Shown: positions 50,156 to 59,466 of the stretch, in pieces | Layout of the letters: the number at the start of each line of letters is the position of its first letter | Position numbering within the stretch: the stretch's first letter is position 1 | Assembly (NCBI GenBank): GCA_020200135.1 | Contig: JAIVJI010000075.1 | Coordinates: 1 to 64,000, forward strand | Direction: 5' to 3' | Origin: Acidobacteriota bacterium | GTDB lineage: Bacteria > Acidobacteriota > Blastocatellia > Pyrinomonadales > Pyrinomonadaceae | Length of the DNA: 64,000 nucleotides | Made by a program: the position numbers and the translations under genes | The notes under the pieces: generated by a model | What the model was told of the DNA's origin: nothing | Databases searched by the model: none | The model's input: only the letters and a program-made list of their open reading frames with translations

Positions 50156-51156
50156 GCCGCGCGCCCCCCTTCGCCCCAGACGACGGGCTCGACCTTCGAG
50201 CGCAGCTCGGCGGCCTTCTCCTCGGCCAGCGTGTCGTTGATGAACACGCCCGCGCCGGCCTCGCTCCCCGCCAGGTACTTCAGCTTGACCGCCGTGCGCA
50301 GTGGCGGGTAGAACTCGACGTGGAAGTGGTAATGCTCGTAAGAACCGCCGTCGGTCGGACGCTGGTGCAGCACCATCATGTAGGGGAAGGAGAGGCCGAA
50401 GAGGCGGTCGAAGGCCGAGGTCATCGCCTTGAGCACGGAGGCCAGGTCGCGCAGCTCGGCTTCGCTCATGTCGGTGAGCGCCTGGAGGTGTCGCACGGAG
50501 TAGACGTGTACCTCGTAGGGGTAGCGCGCGAAGAAGGGGATGACGGCCACGAAAGAGTCGTTCTCGGCGACCACCCTCCGGCCGTCGCGTCGCTCCTCGC
50601 CCGTGATGTCGCAGACGAGGCAGCGGCCGGTCCGCTCCATGTGCGAGCGGGACTGTTCGAGCTCGCGCGCGACGACGGGCGGGGTGAAGGGGTAGGCGTA
50701 GATTTGCCCGTGGGGGTGATGGAGCGTCACGCCGATGGCCTCGCCCTTGTTCTCGAAGATGAAGACGTAGTCGGCGTAGGGCTCTGCCCCCAGTTCCGCG
50801 AATCGGTCGGCCCAGACCCGCACCAGCTTGTAGACCTGCTCGACGGGCTCGTCGGCGAGCGTCGAGGTGTGGTGCGGCGTGTAGACGATGACCTCGCACT
50901 GCCCCGCGCCGGGGCTGACGGGGTAGAGCCCCGAGCCCTCGACGGCGGGCGGGGGCGGCGCGGGGCGCAGGGAGGGAAAGCGGTTCTCGAAGACGACGAT
51001 GTCATAAGTCTCTTCGGGCACCTCGGTCGGGAAGCCGCCGGGCTTGGTCGGGCACAGCGGGCAGAAGTCCGCGGGCGGCAGGAACGTGCGCCCCTGCCTG
51101 TGTGTGGCCGTCGCCACCCACTCGCCGAGCAGGGGGTTCCAACGCAGCTCAGACAT
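50152..51156 (-). CDS. galT: Galactose-1-phosphate uridylyltransferase
   Basis: 334 residues. MSELRWNPLLGEWVATATHR is the typical start. CPLC (near 33) and the later CLVC give two zinc-binding pairs. GVTLHHPHGQIYAYPFTPP has the active-site HPHGQ and YEHYHFHVEFYPP the second His cluster. It converts Gal-1-P and UDP-Glc to UDP-Gal and Glc-1-P. Its ATG lies within the stop region of the small gene upstream (8-nt overlap) and its stop overlaps the galK start, so the three are coupled. Confidence 0.96.
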   Translation of the reverse strand: MSELRWNPLLGEWVATATHRQGRTFLPPADFCPLCPTKPGGFPTEVPEETYDIVVFENRFPSLRPAPPPPAVEGSGLYPVSPGAGQCEVIVYTPHHTSTLADEPVEQVYKLVRVWADRFAELGAEPYADYVFIFENKGEAIGVTLHHPHGQIYAYPFTPPVVARELEQSRSHMERTGRCLVCDITGEERRDGRRVVAENDSFVAVIPFFARYPYEVHVYSVRHLQALTDMSEAELRDLASVLKAMTSAFDRLFGLSFPYMMVLHQRPTDGGSYEHYHFHVEFYPPLRTAVKLKYLAGSEAGAGVFINDTLAEEKAAELRSKVEPVVWGEGGRAA

Positions 51157-51328
51157 TACGCTCCGCCTCCGCCTCCTCTGACGGCTCGGGCCGCTCGGAC
51201 GCCGCGCCCTCCCCGCCACCGTCCTCGCCGTCGAAAGTGTAATAAATCAGGTAGCGCCCGTCCTCCAGCGTCGTCCGCCGTTCGCGCATGCGGCCCCCGC
51301 CCTCCCCTTGCCCCGGCCCTTCGGTCAT
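51149..51328 (-). CDS. Small protein coupled to galT (59 residues)
   Basis: Starts at ATG 51328, overlapping the TPR-GH43 stop as ATGA, and ends 8 nt inside galT. The protein is MTEGPGQGEGGG, then RMRERRTTLEDGRYLIYYTF, then an acidic tail (SERPEPSEEAEAERN). The LEDGRYLIYYTF strand pair looks like a small conserved core, and the flanks are disordered. Overlaps on both sides argue that it is translated. The function is unknown; a regulator or partner of GalT/GalK is possible but only a guess. Confidence 0.7.
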   Translation of the reverse strand: MTEGPGQGEGGGRMRERRTTLEDGRYLIYYTFDGEDGGGEGAASERPEPSEEAEAERNV

Positions 51329-53040
51329 CGCGTCCCCCTTCGCCTGCCCCGCGCCCCGGCCGCGGACGGCGCGGGCGTGCTCCCGGCCGACGGCTTACCG
51401 CCCGCGACGTTCGGCCAGCCGTCGCGCCAGGTCAGCCGGTCGATGAGCATCGGGCGGCGCACCGCGCGGTCATCGCCGATACGGGCCTCCACGTAAGGGC
51501 GTCTGACGTCGATGGCGTGGTAGACGATCCAGTCCTGCCCCGAGGCGTCGGTGAGGACCGAGTTGTGGCCCGGCGCGATGAAGGCGTCGCTGCGGCGCAG
51601 GATGGCGCTGTCGGGCGCGCCCGTCGCCTGCGCCAGCGTTTCGAAAGGGCCGGTGGCGCTGCGCGAGCGCGCGACCAGCGCGGCGTACTTGATCTCCTGG
51701 AGCGGGCCGTGGCAGCAGTTCTCGCCCGAGTAAAAGAGGTAGTAGAAGCCCCCGCGGTAGACGACCCAGGCGCCCTCGATCAGGGTGTGGAAGGGGACGT
51801 TCCTGTCCGCCCTGACGAGCTCGACGGGCGCGCTGCCCGGCCTGAAGCTCAGGCGGTCGGCCGACAACTCCTGCACGCGTATGGGCTGGAAGCCCGACCC
51901 CCAGTAGAGGAGCTTCCTCCCCGTCCGCGGGTCGTCGAACGCCATCGGGTCGATGTTGACGAAGGAGAGGCCGCACTTCATGGGCCACCCGCTGTCGCGG
52001 AAAGGCCCTTCCGGCCTGGCGGAGGTCGCGACGCCGAGGCAGAAGACGCCCTCCTTGCTCTCGGCGGCCCCCTGCTTCTTCTTGAACAGCGCCGCCCGCT
52101 CGGGGTCGAGCGCCGCGGAGAAGTACATGTAGAAGGTTCGGCCGCGGCGGTGCACGTCGGGCGCCCAGAAGAGCTGCGTCCGTGAGGCCCAGAACGGCTT
52201 GACGGGCAGCGCGTCGCCCGCGCGCTCCCAGCGCACGAGGTCACGTGAGCGCGCGACCTGTATGTTCTGCACGCGCCCGGCGACGTCCCCCTGCGTGGCG
52301 TAGGTGTAGAACCACCCGCCGCCGGCGTCGATGACCGTGGGGTCGGGGAAGTCTTCGTCGAAGACGGGGTTCGCGTAGGAGCGCGGCAGGGCCGAGAGGT
52401 ACTCGCGGAAGTAACGCGCGGCCCCGGCGCGGTCGCCGAGGCGGGGGGCCGTCACGACGAGGGCCCGCGCCGCCTCGGCGTCGGGAGCGAGCCGCTCGGC
52501 GCGCTCGAACAGGCGGAAAGCCTCGCGCAGCCCCTCGGGCGTCCCCGTCTGAAAATGGATTTGGGCGAGGTTAAAGAGCGCGCTCGGCTGATTCTCGTCG
52601 GGCTTCAAAGAAACCTCGAACTGTTTTGCCGCCTCGCGGGTCCGCCCCAGGCGCAGGAGGAGCGCGCCGTGGTTATTGCGTGCCGGAGGGGGCGGAGGCG
52701 CTTCGATGGCCGCGGCGGCGAAGTGCTTCTCCGCCGTCGTGAGGTCGCCCTCCGGATCCGCCGTCACGCCGAGGTATGTGTGAGCCGCGACGTTCGCCGC
52801 GTCCGCCTCCGGGGCACGCCGGAAGAGTCGGCGCGCCGCGGCCCGGCCATCTCGGCCCAGCGCCGCGGCCCCCTCCTCCGCCAGTCTCTCGGCCTGCTCT
52901 TTGGCGGCCAGCCGCCGCAACGCGGGCGACGCCTGGGCGGCGGGCGGCCACGTCAAAGCCGCCGCGGCCCACAGCGCCGCGCAGACGCGGGCCAGCCACC
53001 CCGGAAGTTTAAGACTGTGGGTCAAGTTCGTGTGCGTCAT
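51325..53040 (-). CDS. TPR domain fused to GH43 arabinanase-type enzyme
   Basis: 571 residues. A signal peptide (LARVCAALWAAAALTWPPAAQA) precedes four to five TPR helices (ARNNHGALLLRLGRTREAAK; ALFNLAQIHFQTGTPEGLRE). From about residue 227 a GH43 propeller begins directly: SYANPVFDEDFPDPTVIDAG (base Asp), FVNIDPMAFDD and TLIEGAWVVYRG (acid Glu), FYSGENCCHGPLQEIKYA, APGHNSVL. The C-terminus is Arg-rich. The TPR part is a close paralogue of the protein beginning at 63318. The fusion may tether the hydrolase to partner proteins. Confidence 0.9.
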   Translation of the reverse strand: MTHTNLTHSLKLPGWLARVCAALWAAAALTWPPAAQASPALRRLAAKEQAERLAEEGAAALGRDGRAAARRLFRRAPEADAANVAAHTYLGVTADPEGDLTTAEKHFAAAAIEAPPPPPARNNHGALLLRLGRTREAAKQFEVSLKPDENQPSALFNLAQIHFQTGTPEGLREAFRLFERAERLAPDAEAARALVVTAPRLGDRAGAARYFREYLSALPRSYANPVFDEDFPDPTVIDAGGGWFYTYATQGDVAGRVQNIQVARSRDLVRWERAGDALPVKPFWASRTQLFWAPDVHRRGRTFYMYFSAALDPERAALFKKKQGAAESKEGVFCLGVATSARPEGPFRDSGWPMKCGLSFVNIDPMAFDDPRTGRKLLYWGSGFQPIRVQELSADRLSFRPGSAPVELVRADRNVPFHTLIEGAWVVYRGGFYYLFYSGENCCHGPLQEIKYAALVARSRSATGPFETLAQATGAPDSAILRRSDAFIAPGHNSVLTDASGQDWIVYHAIDVRRPYVEARIGDDRAVRRPMLIDRLTWRDGWPNVAGGKPSAGSTPAPSAAGARGRRRGTR

Positions 53041-53145
53041 GCCGCGGTGGGAGAATCCGTCGTCACATTACCACTAAGCGCGTGCGGCGCGGAAGAAGAG
53101 ATTTCGTCACTCCCCCCGCGCCGCATACGTGTGACGTAGTTCGGG

Positions 53146-53228
53146 CTAGAAGATCAATCTGGCGCCGACCTGGATGGTTCGCGCCGGGCAGGCGTTAGGG
53201 TTGCCCGGCGGCCCCCTGTAGCGGTGCC
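53146..53228 (-). pseudogene. Relic of a TonB-dependent receptor C-terminus
   Basis: On the minus strand, the end PPGNPNACPARTIQVGARLIF-stop (stop 53146-53148) copies the closing beta-strand of Oar-type receptors; the intact one in this window ends RRVQVGGRFVF. Upstream the frame loses similarity at once. It lies in the 369-nt gap between divergent genes; the rest of that gap holds an A/T-rich TCTATTATACAG near 53279-53290, a possible promoter -10 for GH97, and nothing else recognised. Confidence 0.6.
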
Positions 53229-53409
53229 GCCGGGCTGTACAACTATGAACTCGGCCTCGGCTAATCACTTTCGCAAGAGGTCTATTATACAGTAAGCTTT
53301 CCACTCGTCCGTCGAGCAATTGCGCGCCCTTAACGCGGGCGACGTGCCGGGTTCGCCTGCCTGAGCGTCCACACGGCGCGCGCGAGCCGGCTCGGACGAC
53401 ACCACCGAC

Positions 53410-55371
53410 ATGAACTCCGAACACGTCACACGTTTGACGGCCGCCCTCGCGCTCGTCCTCTGCCTGTGCGCCAGCGGCGGGACGTTCGGGCAGACGGTGA
53501 CGACCGTCGCCAGCCCGAACGGCAGGGTTACAGTTGACTTCCGTCTCGACGCCGGCGGGGTCCCGCTTTACGCGATACGGCTCGACGGCAAGCCCGTGCT
53601 CCGCGAGTCGCGCCTCGGGCTGGTGCGTGACGACGCCGACTTTTCAAAGGGGCTGCGGCTGGTGTCTGCGTCGCGGAGCGAGGCCGTGCGGGACAGGTAC
53701 GAGATTCTCACGGCCAAGCGGCGCGTGAACCTCTACCGCGCGAGCCGGCGGATCTTCCGTCTGGCGGTAGCTTCGGGTCAGAGGATGAACATCGTCTTCC
53801 AGGTCTCGGACGACGGCGCGGCGTTCCGCTACTTCTTCCCCGGCGCGGGCGGCGGGGTGCGACGGCTTACCGAGGAAGTCTCTTCGTTCCACTTCCTGCC
53901 GGGCACGCGCGCGTGGTTGCAGCCGATGTCGGTGGCCAAGAGCGGGTGGGAGAAGGTGAACCCCGCCTACGAGGAGTTCTACGAGAAGGACATCCCCGCC
54001 GGCACGCCTTCGCCCACGGGCGCGGGCTGGGTCTACCCTGCGCTCTTCCGCTCCGGCGACGCTTGGCTGCTTTTGAGCGAGACGGGGCTCGGGCGCAACT
54101 ACTGCGCCACGCGGCTGCGGCACGAGTCGCCCGGCGGCGAGTACCGCGTGGGCTTCCCCGACCCGCGCGAGACGATCAAAGGCGGCCCCGTCAATCCAGA
54201 GTCGAGGCTGCCGTGGCTCACGCCCTGGCGCGTCATCGTGGTGGGCAGCTTGAAGACCGTCGCGGAGTCTACGCTCGGGATAGACCTGGCCGACAAACCT
54301 CGGCGCGCCGTGAGCCCGTCGCCCGAACCGGGCAAGGCTTCGTGGAGCTGGCCGCTGCTCGGGGACGAGCAGACGGAGTTCGACGTGCAGAAGCGCTTCA
54401 TCGACTACGCCGCGGAGATGGGCTGGCGCTACTGTTTGATCGACGCGCTCTGGGACAAGCAGATCGGCTACGAGAAGGTGAAGGTGTTGATCGACTACGC
54501 GCGGGGCAAGGGCGTCCGCATCCTGCTCTGGTACAACTCGGCGGGCGATTGGAACACCTCGCCGCAGACGCCGCGCGGCCTCATGCTCACGCATGAGAGC
54601 CGCATACGCGAGTTCGGGCGGCTGAAGGCGATGGGCGTCGCCGGCCTCAAGGTTGACTTCTTCGGTGGCGACGGGCAGTCGGTCATCAATTATTATCTGG
54701 AGATCATCGAGGACGCCGCGCCGTACGGCTTCCTGCTCAATTTCCACGGCGCGACGCTCCCGCGCGGGTGGCAGCGCACGTACCCGCACCTGATGACGAC
54801 CGAGGCCGTCCGCGGCCTCGAGTTCGCCACCTTCACCCAGAAGGACGCGGACGAGGAGCCCACTCACGCGGCCATGCTGCCCTTCACGCGAAACGTCTTC
54901 GACCCGATGGACTTCACGCCCGTGGTGCTCGACCGCCTCCCGCGCACCGAGCGGCGCACGTCGAGCGCCTTCGAGCTGGCGCTCTCGGTGCTCTTCACGT
55001 CAGGCATCCAGCACTACGCCGAGATACCGGAGGGCATGGCGAAGGCGCCCCCGTACGTCCGCGATTTCCTGAAGGGCGTGCCGAGCGTGTGGGACGACAC
55101 GAAGTTTTTGGACGGCCGTCCGGGCGGCTTCGTGGCACTCGCGCGCAGGGGCGGGGGCCGCTGGTACGTCGCCGGCATCAACGGCGAGGGTGCGGAGAAG
55201 AGACTGGCGCTCGACTTACGCGAACTGCGCGCGCGCGGCCCGGGCACGCTCATCGCCGACGGGGAGGGAGGCAACCCCTCGTTCCGCCGCGAAACCGTCC
55301 GGGTCGGCCCCGACATGAAGTTCGAAGTCGTGCTGCCGCCGCGGGGCGGCTTCGTCCTGACGTTCGATTGA
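53410..55371 (+). CDS. GH97 family alpha-glycosidase (retaining type)
   Basis: 653 residues with a signal peptide (AALALVLCLCASGGTFGQ). The N-terminal sandwich (VTTVASPNGRVTVDFRLDAG; VFQVSDDGAAFRYFFPGAGG) and the (beta/alpha)8 barrel (SWSWPLLGDEQTEFDVQKRF) are classical GH97. D416 in MGVAGLKVDFFGGDGQ is at the nucleophile position of retaining GH97 alpha-galactosidases, and TTEAVRGLEF holds the acid/base region. The C-terminal domain ends VLPPRGGFVLTFD. Alpha-galactosidase would fit with galK/galT nearby. It overlaps the TPR gene downstream by 1 nt. Confidence 0.93.
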   Translation: MNSEHVTRLTAALALVLCLCASGGTFGQTVTTVASPNGRVTVDFRLDAGGVPLYAIRLDGKPVLRESRLGLVRDDADFSKGLRLVSASRSEAVRDRYEILTAKRRVNLYRASRRIFRLAVASGQRMNIVFQVSDDGAAFRYFFPGAGGGVRRLTEEVSSFHFLPGTRAWLQPMSVAKSGWEKVNPAYEEFYEKDIPAGTPSPTGAGWVYPALFRSGDAWLLLSETGLGRNYCATRLRHESPGGEYRVGFPDPRETIKGGPVNPESRLPWLTPWRVIVVGSLKTVAESTLGIDLADKPRRAVSPSPEPGKASWSWPLLGDEQTEFDVQKRFIDYAAEMGWRYCLIDALWDKQIGYEKVKVLIDYARGKGVRILLWYNSAGDWNTSPQTPRGLMLTHESRIREFGRLKAMGVAGLKVDFFGGDGQSVINYYLEIIEDAAPYGFLLNFHGATLPRGWQRTYPHLMTTEAVRGLEFATFTQKDADEEPTHAAMLPFTRNVFDPMDFTPVVLDRLPRTERRTSSAFELALSVLFTSGIQHYAEIPEGMAKAPPYVRDFLKGVPSVWDDTKFLDGRPGGFVALARRGGGRWYVAGINGEGAEKRLALDLRELRARGPGTLIADGEGGNPSFRRETVRVGPDMKFEVVLPPRGGFVLTFD

Positions 55372-56930
55372 TGACCAGACTACGCCCCGCATTAGTGCTC
55401 CTTATCCTGCTCTCTTCGGCGCCGGCCCCGCAGGCGCAGACCCGGGGCGAGCGGCTCAACCTCCGCCGTCTGGAGCAGGCCGCCTCGGCACTCGCCGCCG
55501 GAGAGTTACAGAGGGCGGAGTCCTTACTGGGCGCGGTGCTGGCGGCCGCGCCGCGCGACGCCGACGCGCTCAATTTGCTCGGCGTCGTGAGGGCGCGGCA
55601 GCAGAGGGGCGCGGAGGCCGAGCGCCTGTTCCGCCGCGCGCTCGACGCCGAGCCGTCTCACCTCGGCGCGCACGTCAACCTCGGCGAACTGCTCATCACG
55701 ACGGGCCGGGAGGAAGAGGCGATTCAGGTTCTGCTCGCCGCCCAACGGCTCGCGCCCGACCGCCCCGACGTTAACGTCAAGCTGGGGTCGCTCTACGGCG
55801 GGCGGGGCGAGCACGAGCGCTCGCTCGAACACCTGCGCCGCGTCCCGGCATCGGCCGCGGGCGGTGACTACTTCCCGCTGCTGCTCAAGCCGCTCCTGGC
55901 ACTCAAGCGCCACGAAGAGGCGCGCGGCCTCGCGCGCGAGTTCGCGGCGTACCCCGCGGCGGACGCGCGCGCGCGGGCGGAGTTCGCGGTCCTGCTCGCC
56001 CGCGGCGGACTCGTCGAAGAGGCGCTCGGGCTGCTGGAGGCGGCGCGCGTGCGCGAGCCGCGGTCGTTCCACCTCCTTTTCGCGCTCGGATTCATCAGTG
56101 CCGCCACGGGGAGGCACGAGAAGGCCGAGACGTACCTCACCGAGGCGCTCGACGCGAAGCCCGACGACGTGGAGGCGCTGCGCGCTCTGGCGAGCGTGGC
56201 GCGCGCGCGGGGGGACTTCGAGAAGTCGCTCGCGCACCTCGTCAGAGCGCGCCGCGTCGCGCCCGAGTCGCCCCGCGTGCTTTACGACTTCGGGGTGACG
56301 GCGCTGCAAATGGGGCTGCTGCTCGACGCGCTGCCCGCCTTCGAGCAGTTGCACCGTGCGCACCCGCGCGAGCCGGCCTACCTCTACGGGCTGGCGGCGG
56401 CTCGGCTCAAGAGGGGGGGGAGGGCCGAGGCGGTGCGCCTGCTGAAGGAGTACGTCGCGCTCCGCCCCGCAGACGCCTCGGGCTTCTACCTGCTCGGCGC
56501 CGCGCTGCACAGCCTGGAGCAGTCGGCCGAGGCGCGCGCCGCGCTCGAACAAAGCCTCAGCCTCAGACCGGACGCCGACGCCGAGTACCTGCTCGGCGAG
56601 ACGCTGGCTAACGAAGGAGACCGCGCGGCCGCCGTCGAACTGTTCCGGCGCGTCTTGCGCGCCCGCCCCGAACACGCCGCGGCGCGCGCGGCGCTCGGCA
56701 CGGCCTACCGCGAACAGGGCGACTTCGCGGCGGCCAAAGCGGAGTTGGAGCGTGCGGTCGAGCTAGACCCCGATGACCTGCGCGCCAGCTACCAGCTCGG
56801 TCTCGTCTACGCCAGACTCGGGGACAAGGAGGGGGCGAAGAAGATGTTCGCGCGCGCGGACGGACTGCGGGGCCGGGAGCGCCGGCGCGAGAGCGTCATC
56901 CTCAAACTGATCGACCCGCCGCAGCAATGA
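55371..56930 (+). CDS. Secreted TPR protein coupled to GH97
   Basis: 519 residues from the ATG at 55371 (TGATG overlap). The signal peptide is LRPALVLLILLSSAPAPQAQ. About 13 TPR units follow, for example ADALNLLGVVRARQQRGAEA, AHVNLGELLITTGREEEAIQ and ASYQLGLVYARLGDKEGAKK. It has no catalytic domain. Secreted TPR proteins recur three times in this carbohydrate locus, next to GH43, GH97 and a TonB receptor. In the absence of SusD-like genes they may fill a glycan-binding or scaffold role (inference). Confidence 0.88.
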   Translation: MTRLRPALVLLILLSSAPAPQAQTRGERLNLRRLEQAASALAAGELQRAESLLGAVLAAAPRDADALNLLGVVRARQQRGAEAERLFRRALDAEPSHLGAHVNLGELLITTGREEEAIQVLLAAQRLAPDRPDVNVKLGSLYGGRGEHERSLEHLRRVPASAAGGDYFPLLLKPLLALKRHEEARGLAREFAAYPAADARARAEFAVLLARGGLVEEALGLLEAARVREPRSFHLLFALGFISAATGRHEKAETYLTEALDAKPDDVEALRALASVARARGDFEKSLAHLVRARRVAPESPRVLYDFGVTALQMGLLLDALPAFEQLHRAHPREPAYLYGLAAARLKRGGRAEAVRLLKEYVALRPADASGFYLLGAALHSLEQSAEARAALEQSLSLRPDADAEYLLGETLANEGDRAAAVELFRRVLRARPEHAAARAALGTAYREQGDFAAAKAELERAVELDPDDLRASYQLGLVYARLGDKEGAKKMFARADGLRGRERRRESVILKLIDPPQQ

Positions 56931-57132
56931 ACGTGACACAGCGCGTCTGCGGCGCTTCACTCCCGGCGCCGCAAGAATCGTTTGACCGGCACGCAGTGAG
57001 GTCATAATATGCCGACGCCCCAGGGCATCGGCATGGACGCGCGCCTTTCCTCGTCTGACGGCGCGGCCTTACGGCAGACTTGTCACCACTCGCACCTTTA
57101 AAAACGGTTAGTTAACGCGCACCTGAAACTAA

Positions 57133-57924
57133 ATGGCCGAAGTAATTTCCGCCACCAAGCGACGCGCGCAGGTGATTTTGCAGGAGTTGCTGCGGGCGGG
57201 TAAGGTCTCCGTAGGCCCGCTGGCCAGGCGTTTGAAGGTCTCGACGGCTACCATCCGACGCGACCTGAGCGAGTTGGAGGGGCGCGGGCTGCTGCGCCGC
57301 AGTCACGGCGGCGCACTCCCCATCCAGCCGCTGCTCTACGAGCCTTTCCGCCACACCTCCAACTACCAGGAGCAGGAGCGCCAGCGCAGTGCGGAGAAGC
57401 GCCGCATCGGCCTCGTCGCGGCCGAACTCGTCGGCGACGGGGAGTTCCTCGCCATCGGGGCGGGGACGACGGCCACTCAGGTGGCCCGCAGCATATCCCT
57501 CCACCAGGGACTCACCGTGCTGACGAACGCCATCAACGTCGCGATGGAACTGAGCCACCGTGAGGACTTGAAGGTCATCGTCACGGGCGGCTTCCTGAGC
57601 GGCGACTGGTTCGCGCTGGTCGGGCCGGGGGCCATCCAGAGCGTCGGCGAGCTCTTCGTGGACAAGGTATTCATCGGCGTGGATGGCATCCACGCCGAGC
57701 GCGGGCTGACGACGAATTACCCGGACCAGGCCACCATCCACCGCGCCATGATGCGCCATGCGCGCCGGAAGATCATCGTCGCCGACCACCGGAAACTCGG
57801 GGCTATCGGCTCGGCGCTGATCTGCCCGCTGAAGGGGGTGGACATCCTCATCACCGATAAGGGCGCGACGGACGAGGCGGTTGCGCCCTTCATTGCGATG
57901 GGCATCGAGGTGCGGAGGGCGTGA
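57133..57924 (+). CDS. DeoR-family transcriptional regulator
   Basis: 263 residues. The N-terminal winged helix is RRAQVILQELLRAGKVSVGP then LKVSTATIRRDLSELEGRGL and LRRSHGGAL, the DeoR signature. The C-terminal DeoRC sensor has FLAIGAGTTATQVARSI, LTVLTNAINVAMEL, KVIVTGGFLS and KVFIGVDGIHAERGLTT, the sugar-phosphate binding fold. It is the only intact regulator in the locus and probably responds to a phosphorylated sugar. Effector and operators are unknown. Confidence 0.93.
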   Translation: MAEVISATKRRAQVILQELLRAGKVSVGPLARRLKVSTATIRRDLSELEGRGLLRRSHGGALPIQPLLYEPFRHTSNYQEQERQRSAEKRRIGLVAAELVGDGEFLAIGAGTTATQVARSISLHQGLTVLTNAINVAMELSHREDLKVIVTGGFLSGDWFALVGPGAIQSVGELFVDKVFIGVDGIHAERGLTTNYPDQATIHRAMMRHARRKIIVADHRKLGAIGSALICPLKGVDILITDKGATDEAVAPFIAMGIEVRRA

Positions 57925-57927
57925 CCT

Positions 57928-58863
57928 TCACCTGAGCGCCGGCGGCGGGGGCGAGACCGTAGGCCACCCTTCCTTATCCCAGAGAAGGTCGGTGATGCGC
58001 AGAGTCGGCGTGCCACGCCACTCGGCGTCGTACGCGTGGTAGACGAGCTTGTCGCCCCACTTCGTCCGCAAGACGGCGCAGTGGCCGGGCCCGGCCCACC
58101 GGCCGCCACCTTCTATGACGAGCGTCCCGCCCCCCTCGGTCATCGGTCTGCCGCCCCGATCCGCGTACGGCCCCGTGACGCGCCGCGACCGCCCGACGCG
58201 GATGTTGTATGTGCTCTTCGCGCCGCGGCAGCAGAAGTCGAAGGAGACGAAGAGGTAGTAGTAGCCTTCACGGCGGACGATGGCCGGGGCCTCGACGGCC
58301 CCGGGCAGCTCCTTCGACCGGGGGCGGCTCGCCAGCGCGTAGAGCGTCTCGTCCTGCGTCGAGAGCTTGCCCGTGGCCGGGTCGAGCTTGCGGAGCTTGA
58401 TGCCGCCCCAGAAGCTGCCGAAAGAGAGCCAGGGCTGCCCCGCCTCGTCCAGGACGACGTTGGGGTCGATGGCGTTCCAGTCGTCGGCGCGCGACGAGCC
58501 GATCACCTTCCCCTGATCCTTCCACGCGTAATTTACGCTCGACGGGTCGAGCGTCTGGTTCGTCGCGAGCCCGATGGCCGAGCGGTTGCTGCCGAAGGTG
58601 GAGGCCGAGTAGTAGAGGTGGTATCTGCCGTTGAAGTACAAGATGTCCGGCGCCCAGAGCCCCCGCAGCCCCGGCACCTCCTCGACGGCCCACTGCGGCA
58701 GGTGACCGAACACGTCGCCGCACAGACTCCAGCGGACGAGGTCTTCGGAGCAGCGGACGCTGATGCCCGCCCTCGTCGAGAAGAGGTAGAAGCGCCCGGC
58801 CTCTTCGCTGACGGTCGGGTCGTGGACATGCGGAGGGCCGAGGTCATCTTCATACGGGCGGTC
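57928..58863 (-). pseudogene. GH43 arabinanase-type gene, 5' end missing
   Basis: The open frame runs from a TAA (58864-58866) as DRPYEDDLGPPHVHDPTVSE, which includes the catalytic base Asp (HDPTV), through LWAPDILYFNGRYHLYYSAS, DDWNAIDPNVVLDE and AVEAPAIVRREGYYYL (acid Glu) to the stop at 57928. No ATG, GTG or TTG exists before the HDPTV motif, and there is no signal peptide. The first internal ATG (58713) would lose the base. So the gene seems truncated at its 5' end. The remaining sequence is close to endo-1,5-arabinanase-type GH43. Confidence 0.8.
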
Positions 58864-58866
58864 TTA

Positions 58867-59466
58867 AGGCGCGGGACGCCGGGACTTCGCTTCAGGTGAA
58901 TAGTGTTCGCCCGGGGCTACTCTACGCGAACGAGGAGCGGCTGCCAAGTAAGCGCCGCGGCCGGCCACGCCCGATTGTTTGGCCGCGGAACTAAATGCCT
59001 CTGACCGATGTTACGTGAGAAATACCAAATAGGAAAAGTGCGGACTTGATTGATTAAAAAAACTTGACTTTATGCTCATTTGTAGTGTAAATGAACAAAC
59101 GCAACAGCTCTGAGGAATTTGAATTTGTGACCCTTCGGCGGCCCGACTAATCGCGGGCTCGGGCTGTACGCCCGGCTCGGCCGCCGGTCGCACTTCGTTC
59201 CTTCCCGACTCTTTAGCTCAGTTTAAGTTACTCGTAAGCGGATGCCGGCGCGCCCGGGACTGATTTTCCGGGGCGCGGGGGACTGCTTCTCAGCGTCCGT
59301 TCTCCCCTGATCGCGGATAAACTTCGTCATTTCGGCTCGGGTGAATCTTAACGGAATCGTGCGGGGCGTGGGGGCTCCCCGCGCCCCCTGAGATGGCAGC
59401 CGCCGTCTTCGACACTTTCGGTTCGACCGACCCATTGCGTGCTCAACAAGCCACCGGGAGGCGTGC
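58867..59466. other. 600-nt upstream region of the TonB receptor
   Basis: No gene is supported. The stretch 58990-59110 is sharply A/T-rich in contrast with the neighbours and holds a promoter-like TTGACT and a dyad (separate entry). The remainder is G/C-rich with small palindromes such as GGGCTCGGGCTGTACGCCCG. GGGAGG lies 6 nt before the receptor ATG at 59467. Confidence 0.5.
59064..59095 (+). promoter_or_regulatory. Promoter-like box overlapping a dyad operator
   Basis: TTGACT (59064-59069), a 17-nt spacer, and GTAAAT (59087-59092) form a fair -35/-10 pair. TCATTT and AAATGA around 7 nt form a dyad over the -10. A repressor such as the DeoR protein could bind there; this is inferred. Confidence 0.4.
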
